Positions 35,834 to 43,838 of a DNA stretch of 64,000 nucleotides are shown piece after piece (within the stretch, counting starts at the first letter, position 1; each line of letters begins with the position of its first letter). The notes under the pieces are model-generated. The model was given only the letters and a program-made list of their open reading frames with translations. It was not told the origin of the DNA and ran no database searches. The DNA is taken from contig NZ_VHKL01000001.1 of NCBI RefSeq assembly GCF_007474605.1, positions 310,001-374,000 of the forward strand, read 5' to 3'. The DNA comes from Rhodoligotrophos appendicifer (GTDB lineage Bacteria; Pseudomonadota; Alphaproteobacteria; Rhizobiales; Im1). The position numbers and the translations under genes were made by a program.

Positions 35834-36601
35834 ATGCCGACCCTCATTGCGTATGCCCTGGCCGATTTTCCGATGGTCCGCCAAGGCGATGACGTGGCTC
35901 AGATGATCATTGATGCCGCCAATGCCATGGACCGGCCCCTGCTCGAAGGCGACAAGATCATTGTCGCCCAGAAGATCATTTCCAAGTCGGAAGGTCGGCT
36001 CGTAGATCTGAAGACAGTGCGCCCCTCCAACCGCGCCAAGGAGATCGCGGCTGCGAGCGGCAAGGACCCCAGGTTCGTCGAGGTGATCCTTCAAGAATCA
36101 GTCGAGATCCTCCGGGTGGCGCCAGGCATCGTCATTGCCGCCCACCATTGTGGAGCGATCATGGCCAATGCCGGTATCGACCGTTCCAACATCGATGGTG
36201 GCGGGACAGATGATTTCATCCTGCTTCTCCCTCAAGATCCCGATGAAAGCTGTCGCAAGTTGCGAGAGGCGATCTTCTTGCGCCTGGGACTGAACGTCGG
36301 GCTGATCATTGGCGACAGCTTGGGTCGGCCCTGGCGGATGGGAACCACCGGCACCGCCATCGGATCGAGCGGTCTCCCCGCGCTGCTTGATTTGCGGGGT
36401 CGGCCCGATCTCTATGGGCGGACGCTGATGGTCAGCGAGGAGGCCATTGGCGACGAGCTGGCAGCGACCGCATCGCTGCTCCAGGGTCAGGGAAACGAAG
36501 GACTACCTGTGGTAATCATCCGCACCGATTTCGATTGGGACGGGCCGGAGCGGCCAGCCGCTGCGCTGGCTCGCCCCAAGAACATGGATCTTTTCCGTTA
36601 A
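35834..36601 (+). CDS. cofE: Coenzyme F420-0:L-glutamate ligase
   Basis: 255 aa, a stand-alone CofE that adds glutamates to F420-0 using GTP. Diagnostic stretches are VAQKIISKSEGRLVDL near residue 45, ANAGIDRSNID near residue 113, GDSLGRPWRMGTTGTAIG near residue 162 and GDELAATASLLQGQ near residue 210. Unlike mycobacterial FbiB it lacks the C-terminal FMN nitroreductase-like domain. ATG 35834 is chosen; an in-frame TTG lies one codon earlier. cofD begins 26 bases after the stop. Confidence 0.93.
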   Translation: MPTLIAYALADFPMVRQGDDVAQMIIDAANAMDRPLLEGDKIIVAQKIISKSEGRLVDLKTVRPSNRAKEIAAASGKDPRFVEVILQESVEILRVAPGIVIAAHHCGAIMANAGIDRSNIDGGGTDDFILLLPQDPDESCRKLREAIFLRLGLNVGLIIGDSLGRPWRMGTTGTAIGSSGLPALLDLRGRPDLYGRTLMVSEEAIGDELAATASLLQGQGNEGLPVVIIRTDFDWDGPERPAAALARPKNMDLFR

Positions 36602-36627
36602 CGGAGCTTTCGAGTTGGAGATTGCAT

Positions 36628-37599
36628 TTGCCTAAGGTGGTGGCCCTTTCGGGAGGCGTGGGGGGCAGTAAGCTTGTCACGGGTCTAGCGTCCCTGATCG
36701 CGGGTGATGACCTCTTGGTCGTGGCCAATACGGGTGACGACTTCAAACACCTTGGCCTCCATGTCTCCCCGGATATCGACACGCTGATCTACGCCTCTAC
36801 GGGGCGCAGCAATCCCGTGACCGGCTGGGGTCAGGCCAACGAAACCTGGTCCTTCATGGATATGCTCGGCACCCTCGGCGGTCCCGTGTGGTTTAACCTG
36901 GGCGACCGGGATCTGGCGCTTCATGTCTGGCGAACCCATCGCCTCAATGAGGGCGCAAGCCTCACCGAGGTGACCGACGAGATCGCAAGGCGCTGCTCTG
37001 TCCCCTTCCGCTTGATCCCGATGACGAATGATGAGGTCACCACAGTCGTGGAGACCGAAGTCGGCGCCCTCCCGATGCAGAATTACTTCGTCGAGCGCCG
37101 CTGTGTCCCGAGAGTGAAAGGCCTACGCTACGAGGGAGCTGCCGCCGCCAGGCCCAATTCCGAGCTTCTTGCTGCCCTGGCCGACCCCGCTCTCGAACTG
37201 ATCGTGATCTGCCCGTCGAACCCATTCCTGAGCATTGATCCGATCCTTGCAGTACCGACGCTGCGCGCTGCGATCGAGTCCTCTCCCGCGCCGGTGGTGG
37301 GCGTGACACCGATTATCGGCGGCCAGGCGGTGAAGGGCCCAACGGCCAAGATGATGGGTGAGTTGGGCCTCAAGGTCGATGCCGCGACGGTCGCCGAACG
37401 CTACGGAAGCCTTCTCGATGCCTATCTTCTCGAGGACGCGGATCATGCATTGGCCGAGCGCGTCCGGAACGCCGGCATCCAACCGGTGCTCGCGCAGACG
37501 CTGATGTCGGATATGGACGCGAAGATCGGCCTTGCGAAAGCCGTCTTGGAAGCGGGACAGGCGCTGTTGGCTAGAAGTTCTGGACGATCCAGTCCTTAA
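36628..37599 (+). CDS. cofD: 2-phospho-L-lactate transferase
   Basis: 323 aa. Joins the activated phospholactyl or phosphoenolpyruvyl group to Fo, giving F420-0 or its dehydro form. The N-terminus PKVVALSGGVGGSKLVTGLA, NTGDDFKHLGLHVSPDIDT and ICPSNPFLSIDPIL match CofD/FbiA. The start is a TTG with GGAG seven bases upstream, directly before PKVVAL; the longer frame from 36535 runs through cofE and is rejected. The 3' end overlaps the convergent LysR gene by 29 bases. Confidence 0.92.
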   Translation: MPKVVALSGGVGGSKLVTGLASLIAGDDLLVVANTGDDFKHLGLHVSPDIDTLIYASTGRSNPVTGWGQANETWSFMDMLGTLGGPVWFNLGDRDLALHVWRTHRLNEGASLTEVTDEIARRCSVPFRLIPMTNDEVTTVVETEVGALPMQNYFVERRCVPRVKGLRYEGAAAARPNSELLAALADPALELIVICPSNPFLSIDPILAVPTLRAAIESSPAPVVGVTPIIGGQAVKGPTAKMMGELGLKVDAATVAERYGSLLDAYLLEDADHALAERVRNAGIQPVLAQTLMSDMDAKIGLAKAVLEAGQALLARSSGRSSP

Positions 37600-38467
37600 A
37601 CAGCTGCGATTCCCTGTTCGTCTTCCCCAGCCGCTCCACGAAGAAGAAGCCCTTCGGATTCTGCAAGCTCGCTTCGATGGGTCTCACGAGTTTACCCGAG
37701 GCAATCAGGTCGTCGGTCAGAACGCTCCAGCCCAATGCGATGCCTTGCCCCTCGCAAGCTGCCTGAATCAGCAGGGGATGGCTGTTGAACTTGAGAGTGC
37801 GGGCCGCGCGGCTTCCATCGACGCCGAGGGCCGCAAACCACTCGGGCCAATCGAGCCGTCCCGGTCGATCGTCGTCCATGCGCAGAAGTGTCTCTTCCAT
37901 CAGATCTCCGACATCCCGCAACCCAGGACGATCATTCGCATACGCTGGCGAGCAGACCGGAAAGACGATGCTCTCCTTGAGGAGTGTTGGTGTGAAGCCT
38001 GGCCAGAAACCGTCTCCGAAGGCGACGCCGATATCGACCTGGTCCGCCACGTTGTTGAAGCCTCGGTCCGTGGCCGTAAGGTGCACCTCGATCCCGGGAT
38101 GCGCGGCTCGAAAAGCAGGAAGCCGGGGAATGAGCCAGAAGGTGGCGACGGCAAACGTGACCCCGATGCGGATCACGGGGGGCCGGCTCGCGGAGCGCAG
38201 CGCCTCAGCCGTATGGGCGATCTGGGACAGCGCCGACGTGACCGTGCGAAACATCGCATGCCCGTTCTCGGTGAGTTCAAGGCCACGATGCAAGCGCACG
38301 AATAAGTTCACGCCCAATTCAGTCTCGAGAATACGCACCTGCTGACTGACTGCGGCCTGGGTGATCTTGAGCTCCTGCGCCGCGAGGGTGAAGCTCTGCA
38401 ATCGGGCAGCCGCCTCGAACATCCGCAACCGCGTCAGCCTTGGAAGATGCTGGAGATAAGTGCTCAT
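37571..38467 (-). CDS. LysR family transcriptional regulator (GcvA-like)
   Basis: 298 aa. N-terminal LPRLTRLRMFEAAARLQSFT with KITQAAVSQQVRILETELG is the helix-turn-helix; a ligand-binding domain follows. It lies inside the F420 gene block, convergent with cofD and divergent from the Fgd-like gene, so it is positioned to control the latter through the 249-base intergenic region. Confidence 0.9.
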   Translation of the reverse strand: MSTYLQHLPRLTRLRMFEAAARLQSFTLAAQELKITQAAVSQQVRILETELGVNLFVRLHRGLELTENGHAMFRTVTSALSQIAHTAEALRSASRPPVIRIGVTFAVATFWLIPRLPAFRAAHPGIEVHLTATDRGFNNVADQVDIGVAFGDGFWPGFTPTLLKESIVFPVCSPAYANDRPGLRDVGDLMEETLLRMDDDRPGRLDWPEWFAALGVDGSRAARTLKFNSHPLLIQAACEGQGIALGWSVLTDDLIASGKLVRPIEASLQNPKGFFFVERLGKTNRESQLFKDWIVQNF

Positions 38468-38682
38468 AGTCCTGTCATGTCGCCAATTCGTGGATCACTC
38501 TGCGACCGCGTCGGCGCTGTTGTCCAACGTGATATAGACGATCCAGCCCGGTGTCGCAAAAGCGCAGCTTGGCCAAACCCTCTCAAAAATCTTTGGTTGA
38601 GGAACCGCATCGGGCTGTTAGTCTCGTTCGTGCTGCATACCCCGTATTTGCCGCCTAGAGATGTATAAGAAGAATTTGAGAC

Positions 38683-38714
38683 TGACGCTTCTTATCTGAG
38701 ATCTAGAAGCGTCA
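38683..38714. promoter_or_regulatory. Perfect 10-base inverted repeat abutting the Fgd-like start codon
   Basis: TGACGCTTCT (38683-38692), 12-base spacer, AGAAGCGTCA (38705-38714), ending two bases before the ATG at 38717. The spacer includes the palindrome AGATCT. No usual Shine-Dalgarno sequence is seen, and the right arm occupies its place. It may be an operator for the divergent LysR protein or an RNA hairpin controlling translation. Confidence 0.6.
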
Positions 38715-38716
38715 AC

Positions 38717-39733
38717 ATGGAGAACATCTTGCTGAAGATCGGTTACAAGGCGTCTGCTGAGCAATTTGGCCCTCGCGCGCTTCTTGAGTTCTCGGAATAT
38801 GCTGAGCAGCTGGGTTTCGACAGCGTGTTCATCAGCGATCACTTCCAGCCCTGGAAGCACACGGATGGCCACGCGCCTGCTGCCTTTGCTTGGCTGGGTG
38901 CCCTGGGCGCGCGGACGAGCCGGATCGTCATGGGCACCAGCGTCCTGACGCCAACCTTTCGGTATCACCCCTCCATTGTCGCTCAGACCTTCGCGACCCT
39001 GGGCGACCTGTTCCCCGACCGGGTCATTCTTGGTGTAGGGACCGGCGAGTCCCTCAACGAGGTACCTGCAACCGGTATGGACTGGCCCGAAGCCAAGGAG
39101 CGTTTCGCTCGCCTTCGTGAATCCCTCGCTCTGATCCGCAAGCTGTGGTCCGAGGACAGGGTGTCCTTCGAGGGCGAATTCTACAGGACCGAGAGCGCGA
39201 CCATCTATGACCGGCCGGAAAAACCTGTTCCGATCTACATCGCCGGTGCAGGCCCCATGATCGCAAAATACACGGGCCGCACAGCCGAGGGCTTCATCTG
39301 CACCAGCGGTAAGGCGCCCGAACTCTATCGCGAGACCTTGCTGCCCAATGTGCAGGCCGGTCTCGACGACCAGAAGCGGTCCCACGACGCCATCGACCGC
39401 ATGATTGAGATGAAGGTCTCCTACGACACCGATTATGATCGCGCTTTTCAGGACACCCGCCACTGGGCGGCGCTCGCCCTGTCGGCGGAGGAGAAGATGT
39501 CGGTCGAGGACCCGCTGGAGATGGAAAAGCTTGCCGATGCCCTTCCGGTGGAACGCGCCGCCAAGCGCTGGATCGTGTCCAGCGACCCCGAGGAGCAGGT
39601 CGAGAAGATCCGCCCCTATGTGGAACTCGGCTTCCGCCACCTCGTCTTCCACGCCCCGGGGCCGGATCAGAAGCGCTTTCTGAAGCTCTATGCAGAACAG
39701 GTCATTCCAAGACTGCGGAAGGCCTTTGGCTGA
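38717..39733 (+). CDS. fgd: F420-dependent glucose-6-phosphate dehydrogenase-like enzyme (LLM family)
   Basis: 338-aa luciferase-like monooxygenase-family enzyme very close in pattern to mycobacterial Fgd1. Fgd1 residues can be matched: catalytic His42, Trp46 and Glu111 (SDHFQPW, GVGTGES), and the phosphate-binding set Lys199 (CTSGK), Lys260 and Arg284 (AAKRWIV). It would oxidise glucose 6-phosphate or a related sugar phosphate and reduce F420. It is 11 bases upstream of cofC. Substrate identity is inferred; other F420-dependent sugar-phosphate dehydrogenases share these residues. Confidence 0.85.
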   Translation: MENILLKIGYKASAEQFGPRALLEFSEYAEQLGFDSVFISDHFQPWKHTDGHAPAAFAWLGALGARTSRIVMGTSVLTPTFRYHPSIVAQTFATLGDLFPDRVILGVGTGESLNEVPATGMDWPEAKERFARLRESLALIRKLWSEDRVSFEGEFYRTESATIYDRPEKPVPIYIAGAGPMIAKYTGRTAEGFICTSGKAPELYRETLLPNVQAGLDDQKRSHDAIDRMIEMKVSYDTDYDRAFQDTRHWAALALSAEEKMSVEDPLEMEKLADALPVERAAKRWIVSSDPEEQVEKIRPYVELGFRHLVFHAPGPDQKRFLKLYAEQVIPRLRKAFG

Positions 39734-39744
39734 CGGGGAGCCCC

Positions 39745-40407
39745 TTGGAGAAAGTGGACAGCTTGGCTGGAATTTGGGCGGTGCTACCCCTGAAGGCCTT
39801 CAACCAGGCCAAGGGTCGGCTCGGCTCGGCCTATGATGCGGGCTTCCGCGTACGGCTGGCGGGTGCCATGGCGGAAGACGTGCTGAGCGAGTTGGCAAAA
39901 GTTCCGGCCCTCACGGGGGTCTTGGTCGTGAGCGTGGATCCCGCAGCACATGAGTTGGCGAGAAAGTATGGCGCCAAAATACTGGTCGACGATGCGACGG
40001 GCTACACCGAAGCGGTCGCGGCGGCGGCCCGAATTCTGAGATCCTCAGGCGTGAAGACGATGCTCGTGGTTCCTGGCGACGTGCCCCTCGTCACCTCTGC
40101 GGAACTCGAGCATCTCCTGGACGTGCACGGTGACGACGGCGTCTTCACTCTTGTACCCTCTCGCGATCGTCAAGGGACGAATGCCGTCGTCGTGTCGCCT
40201 CCTGACGCGATGGAGCTGGCCTTTGGCCCCGGCAGCTTTGAACGCCATTGCGACATGGCCCACCTTCAAGGCGTCGTTCCGCGGATCGTGGAGAGCGCAT
40301 TGCTGGCGCTGGACGTGGACACTGCAGCGGATCTGCGCGCGGCCGTTCAGGCCGGACACGATACGCGAACGGCACTTTTCGTCGCCCATGAGGAGGCGCA
40401 TGCATGA
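39745..40407 (+). CDS. cofC: 2-phospho-L-lactate (or phosphoenolpyruvate) guanylyltransferase
   Basis: 220-aa nucleotidyltransferase that activates phospholactate, phosphoenolpyruvate or 3-phosphoglycerate with GTP for F420 assembly. WAVLPLKAFNQAKGRL at the N-terminus and LVVPGDVPLVT near residue 110 match CofC/FbiD. The TTG at 39745 has GGGGAG upstream; a GTG at 39754 is the alternative. Overlaps fbiC by four bases (ATGA). Which three-carbon acid it uses cannot be told from sequence by eye. Confidence 0.9.
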   Translation: MEKVDSLAGIWAVLPLKAFNQAKGRLGSAYDAGFRVRLAGAMAEDVLSELAKVPALTGVLVVSVDPAAHELARKYGAKILVDDATGYTEAVAAAARILRSSGVKTMLVVPGDVPLVTSAELEHLLDVHGDDGVFTLVPSRDRQGTNAVVVSPPDAMELAFGPGSFERHCDMAHLQGVVPRIVESALLALDVDTAADLRAAVQAGHDTRTALFVAHEEAHA

Positions 40408-42836
40408 TGGTACATGGCGGACTGAGCCGAAGCGACGCTCTGCAGCTTGCAGAATCGTGCGACCTCGAATCTCTGATGGCGGCGGCCGCCAGGCTGCGCG
40501 ATGAGGGCCACGGAGACCTCGTCTCCTATTCGCGCAAGGTCTTCATTCCTCTGACAAAACTTTGCCGCGATAGTTGTCACTACTGTACTTTTGCCCACCC
40601 GCCGAGAAAAGGCGAGCGCGCTTTTCTTCTTCCCGAGGAGGTGCTGGCGATCGCCGAGGCCGGCGCTCGCCTGGGATGCAAGGAAGCCCTTTTCACTCTC
40701 GGCGATAAGCCGGAGCTTCGCTACAAGGCAGCAGACACCGAACTGGCGGCACTGGGCCATCCCACGACCTTGTCTTATCTCGCCGCCATGGCGGAAAAAG
40801 TGCTGCAGGAGACGGGACTGCTGCCGCATCTGAATCCGGGCGTGATGACCCCCGGCGACCTCGTCGCCCTGCGCCGGGTATCCGTATCCCAGGGGATCAT
40901 GCTGGAGACGATTTCCGACCGCCTCAGCGAGCGCGGCGGACCGCACTTCGGCTCACCCGACAAACATCCCTCAGCCCGGCTCGCCACGATCGAGGCCGCC
41001 GGCGAGGCAGCCATCCCGTTCACATCCGGCTTGCTGATCGGCATCGGCGAAACACGCCGCGAGCGTATCGAGGCCCTGTTGGCGCTCCGCGATCTCAACG
41101 AGACCCATGGCCATCTGCAGGAAATCATCATCCAGAATTTCCGTGCAAAGCCGGGAACGCGGATGGCCTTGGCACCGGAACCGACATTCGAGGACCATCT
41201 TTGGACGATCGCGGTGGCCCGACTGATCTTTGGCCCGGCCATGACGATCCAGGTGCCGCCGAACTTGAGTGCAGGCAGCCTCCATCGACAGATCGACGCG
41301 GGCATCAATGACTGGGGCGGCATTTCCCCCGTGACTCCCGACCACGTGAATCCCGAAGCCCCGTGGCCGGAGATTGCAGCGTTGGAACGGCAGACGGCGG
41401 CGGCTGGTAAGATCCTGACCGAGCGCCTGGCCATTTATCCTGCCTATGCCCGCAATCCCGATCGCTGGCTGGACCCCTCCCTGCGAACCACCGTGTTGAA
41501 GTCATCCGATGCGGAAGGCTTCGCTCGCGCTGACACCTGGACCCCGGGGACCGCGGTAGACCTACGCCACGCCGTTGAGCCGCCTCCTCCAGCTGCATCA
41601 CCGTCGAGGAATGAGCTTACGGCGATCCTTGCCAAAGCCTCTCGGGGTGACGACCTCATGGAAGCGGAGATCATCCGGCTGTTTGCGGCGAGGGGGAGCG
41701 ACGCTTTACGAGTGCGCACTGCTGCGGACCAGCTGCGCCGAGAGGTCGTGGGAGACACGATCGGCTATGTGGTCAATCGCAACATCAACTATACGAACGT
41801 CTGCTACTACCGCTGCCAGTTCTGCGCCTTCTCCAAGGGAAAGCTCAGTGAGAATCTGCGCGGGCGCCCTTATGACCTCGACCACGATGAAATCTGCCGC
41901 CGCAGCGTCGAGGCATGGGAGCGCGGTGCCTCCGAGGTCTGCTTGCAGGGCGGCATCCATCCCTATTACACCGGTGCGACGTATCTCGGCATCACCAGGG
42001 CGTTGAAGGCGGCGGCGCCCAGCATGCATATTCACGCATTCTCGCCACTCGAGATCTGGCAGGGCGCTGCCACGCTTGGCCTGCCTCTGAGGGATTTTCT
42101 GGGCGAGCTGAAAGAGGCGGGACTGAGTACGTTGCCGGGAACCGCGGCGGAAATCCTGGACGATGAAGTCCGCGCCGTGATCTGCCCTGATAAGATCACG
42201 ACCGATCAATGGCTGGAAGTGGTTTCGACGGCTCATGAAGTGGGGCTGAAGACGACCTCCACCATCATGTTCGGGCATGTCGACCATCCTCGGCATTGGG
42301 CTCGCCATCTGATCCGCCTCCGGACCCTGCAGAAGCGCACCGGCGGCATCAGCGAATTCGTACCGCTGCCTTTCGTGCCCATGGAAACACCAATCTACCT
42401 GAAGGGCCGTGCCCGCAGCGGCCCCACTCTGCGCGAAGCGGTCCTCATGCACGCCGTCGCCCGGCTCGTGCTCCATCCGCATATCGTGAATATCCAAACC
42501 TCCTGGGTGAAGATGGGTGAGGTCGGCGCGAGGCTGTGCCTCGAGGCCGGCGCCAATGATTTGGGCGGGACGCTCATGAACGAGACCATCTCCAAGGCGG
42601 CCGGTGCCGCCCACGGACAGGAGATGGCGCCTGATCGGATGGAGCGGCTGATCCTGGATATGGGCCGCACGCCTCGCCAGCGGACGACCCTCTATGGCGA
42701 TGCCGGCGAGGCGCAGCGCCGCATCTCATTCGCCGCTGCTCCGCTGACCGAAGTCATCGCCTCACCAGTGCGGAAATACGAACATTCGCCGACGCGCGCC
42801 GTCGGCATCGCCACGCCTGGCATCACGGCAAACTAA
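40404..42836 (+). CDS. fbiC: FO synthase, fused CofG/CofH (FbiC)
   Basis: 810 aa containing two radical-SAM domains that build the deazaflavin Fo from tyrosine and a ribityl-uracil. The N-terminal CofG cluster motif is CRDSCHYC (Cys54/58/61); the C-terminal CofH motif is CYYRCQFC (Cys467/471/474). Both FeS sites look intact. The fused form is the actinobacterial architecture; archaea and cyanobacteria use separate proteins. It sits in the fgd-cofC-fbiC unit, and the first EthD gene follows 12 bases later. Confidence 0.95.
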   Translation: MMVHGGLSRSDALQLAESCDLESLMAAAARLRDEGHGDLVSYSRKVFIPLTKLCRDSCHYCTFAHPPRKGERAFLLPEEVLAIAEAGARLGCKEALFTLGDKPELRYKAADTELAALGHPTTLSYLAAMAEKVLQETGLLPHLNPGVMTPGDLVALRRVSVSQGIMLETISDRLSERGGPHFGSPDKHPSARLATIEAAGEAAIPFTSGLLIGIGETRRERIEALLALRDLNETHGHLQEIIIQNFRAKPGTRMALAPEPTFEDHLWTIAVARLIFGPAMTIQVPPNLSAGSLHRQIDAGINDWGGISPVTPDHVNPEAPWPEIAALERQTAAAGKILTERLAIYPAYARNPDRWLDPSLRTTVLKSSDAEGFARADTWTPGTAVDLRHAVEPPPPAASPSRNELTAILAKASRGDDLMEAEIIRLFAARGSDALRVRTAADQLRREVVGDTIGYVVNRNINYTNVCYYRCQFCAFSKGKLSENLRGRPYDLDHDEICRRSVEAWERGASEVCLQGGIHPYYTGATYLGITRALKAAAPSMHIHAFSPLEIWQGAATLGLPLRDFLGELKEAGLSTLPGTAAEILDDEVRAVICPDKITTDQWLEVVSTAHEVGLKTTSTIMFGHVDHPRHWARHLIRLRTLQKRTGGISEFVPLPFVPMETPIYLKGRARSGPTLREAVLMHAVARLVLHPHIVNIQTSWVKMGEVGARLCLEAGANDLGGTLMNETISKAAGAAHGQEMAPDRMERLILDMGRTPRQRTTLYGDAGEAQRRISFAAAPLTEVIASPVRKYEHSPTRAVGIATPGITAN

Positions 42837-42848
42837 AAGGGAGACCAG

Positions 42849-43217
42849 ATGATTGTTCTGTGCGCCTACTACAAAGGAACTGTCGCACCCGAAAATCGGG
42901 AGGCATTCGACGACTATGTCCTCAATGTCCATCTGCCGCTTGTCGCCACGTGGCCGCGACTTAAGGGTTTGCGTCTGCTGAAGAACGACCTTCAGCCCTA
43001 TCTCGGCGAGGCGCCGCAATATTACCAGTGCTTCCAGCTCTTCTACGACAGCCAAGCCGATCTGGACGCCTCTCTCGACTCCGAGGAGCGCGAGGAGACC
43101 AAGCGCATCTCCATTGCCGATAGGCCCAAGTTCAAGAACCTTTTTGAGGGCGAGGTCCTCCACATGGTCTTCGACATTACCTCCTTCGACTGCAAGGACG
43201 CCAAGCTGGCAGCCTGA
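42849..43217 (+). CDS. EthD domain protein, copy 1
   Basis: 122-aa ferredoxin-like (dimeric alpha-beta barrel) protein of the EthD family. NVHLPLVATWPRLKGLRLLKND is typical, with the conserved His before the Pro/Leu. EthD proteins act in various degradation pathways, mostly with unknown chemistry. AGGGAG precedes the ATG. It is a tandem paralogue of the next gene (about half the residues alike by eye) and probably belongs to the F420 transcription unit. Confidence 0.8.
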   Translation: MIVLCAYYKGTVAPENREAFDDYVLNVHLPLVATWPRLKGLRLLKNDLQPYLGEAPQYYQCFQLFYDSQADLDASLDSEEREETKRISIADRPKFKNLFEGEVLHMVFDITSFDCKDAKLAA

Positions 43218-43243
43218 CCTGACCATTTTCCGGAGATTGTTTC

Positions 43244-43600
43244 ATGTTTGTCCGTTGCGCCCTTTATTACGGCACGGTGAAGCCCGAGAACCGCAAGCAC
43301 TTTGATGATTATGTCCGCGATATCCATCTGCCGATGGTCGCCGATTGGCCGCACTTGCGCGACCTGAAGCTGCTCAAGAACGAAGGTGCTCCCTTCCTTG
43401 CCGAGCAGCCGAAATACTATCATGCCTTCGAGCTCTATTTCGACAATGAGGCCGATATGGACGCCTGCATGGCCTCCGAAGAGCGTAAGGAATGCCGCCG
43501 CGTGTCCGCCGAGGACTTCGACAGCTTCAAGGGACTGTTCGAGGGCGAAGTCCATCACGTGAACTTCAAAATCACGGATATCCCCCTCAATCCGAAGTGA
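43244..43600 (+). CDS. EthD domain protein, copy 2
   Basis: 118 aa, paralogous to the preceding gene: DYVRDIHLPMVADWP and LKLLKNEGAPFLAEQP align with its counterpart, and both end in a GLFEGEV/NLFEGEV segment. CGGAG lies upstream. Possibly forms a heterodimer with copy 1. It ends the F420-linked run; 238 bases without a gene follow, AT-rich toward the next start and probably holding the promoter of the second Dpp operon. Confidence 0.8.
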   Translation: MFVRCALYYGTVKPENRKHFDDYVRDIHLPMVADWPHLRDLKLLKNEGAPFLAEQPKYYHAFELYFDNEADMDACMASEERKECRRVSAEDFDSFKGLFEGEVHHVNFKITDIPLNPK

Positions 43601-43838
43601 TGCCGGGCAGCGTCCCATAAGCAGCGCTAGGGCAAGGGGTCGGATTAATCTTTCGTTGTTGCCCCTGAATTGCAGCCGTATCATCTCTGAAACGCGGTTT
43701 AACAGAAGTATTCCTTTCCCGGATGATCGATCCGGGGAAGTGCGAAAATTGCTCAGAATTAATAAACAAACGAAAACCGACGGCCTACGATCTACCTAAT
43801 AGAACACAATGATCTAGCCCAAATAAAAGGAGGTGGGG

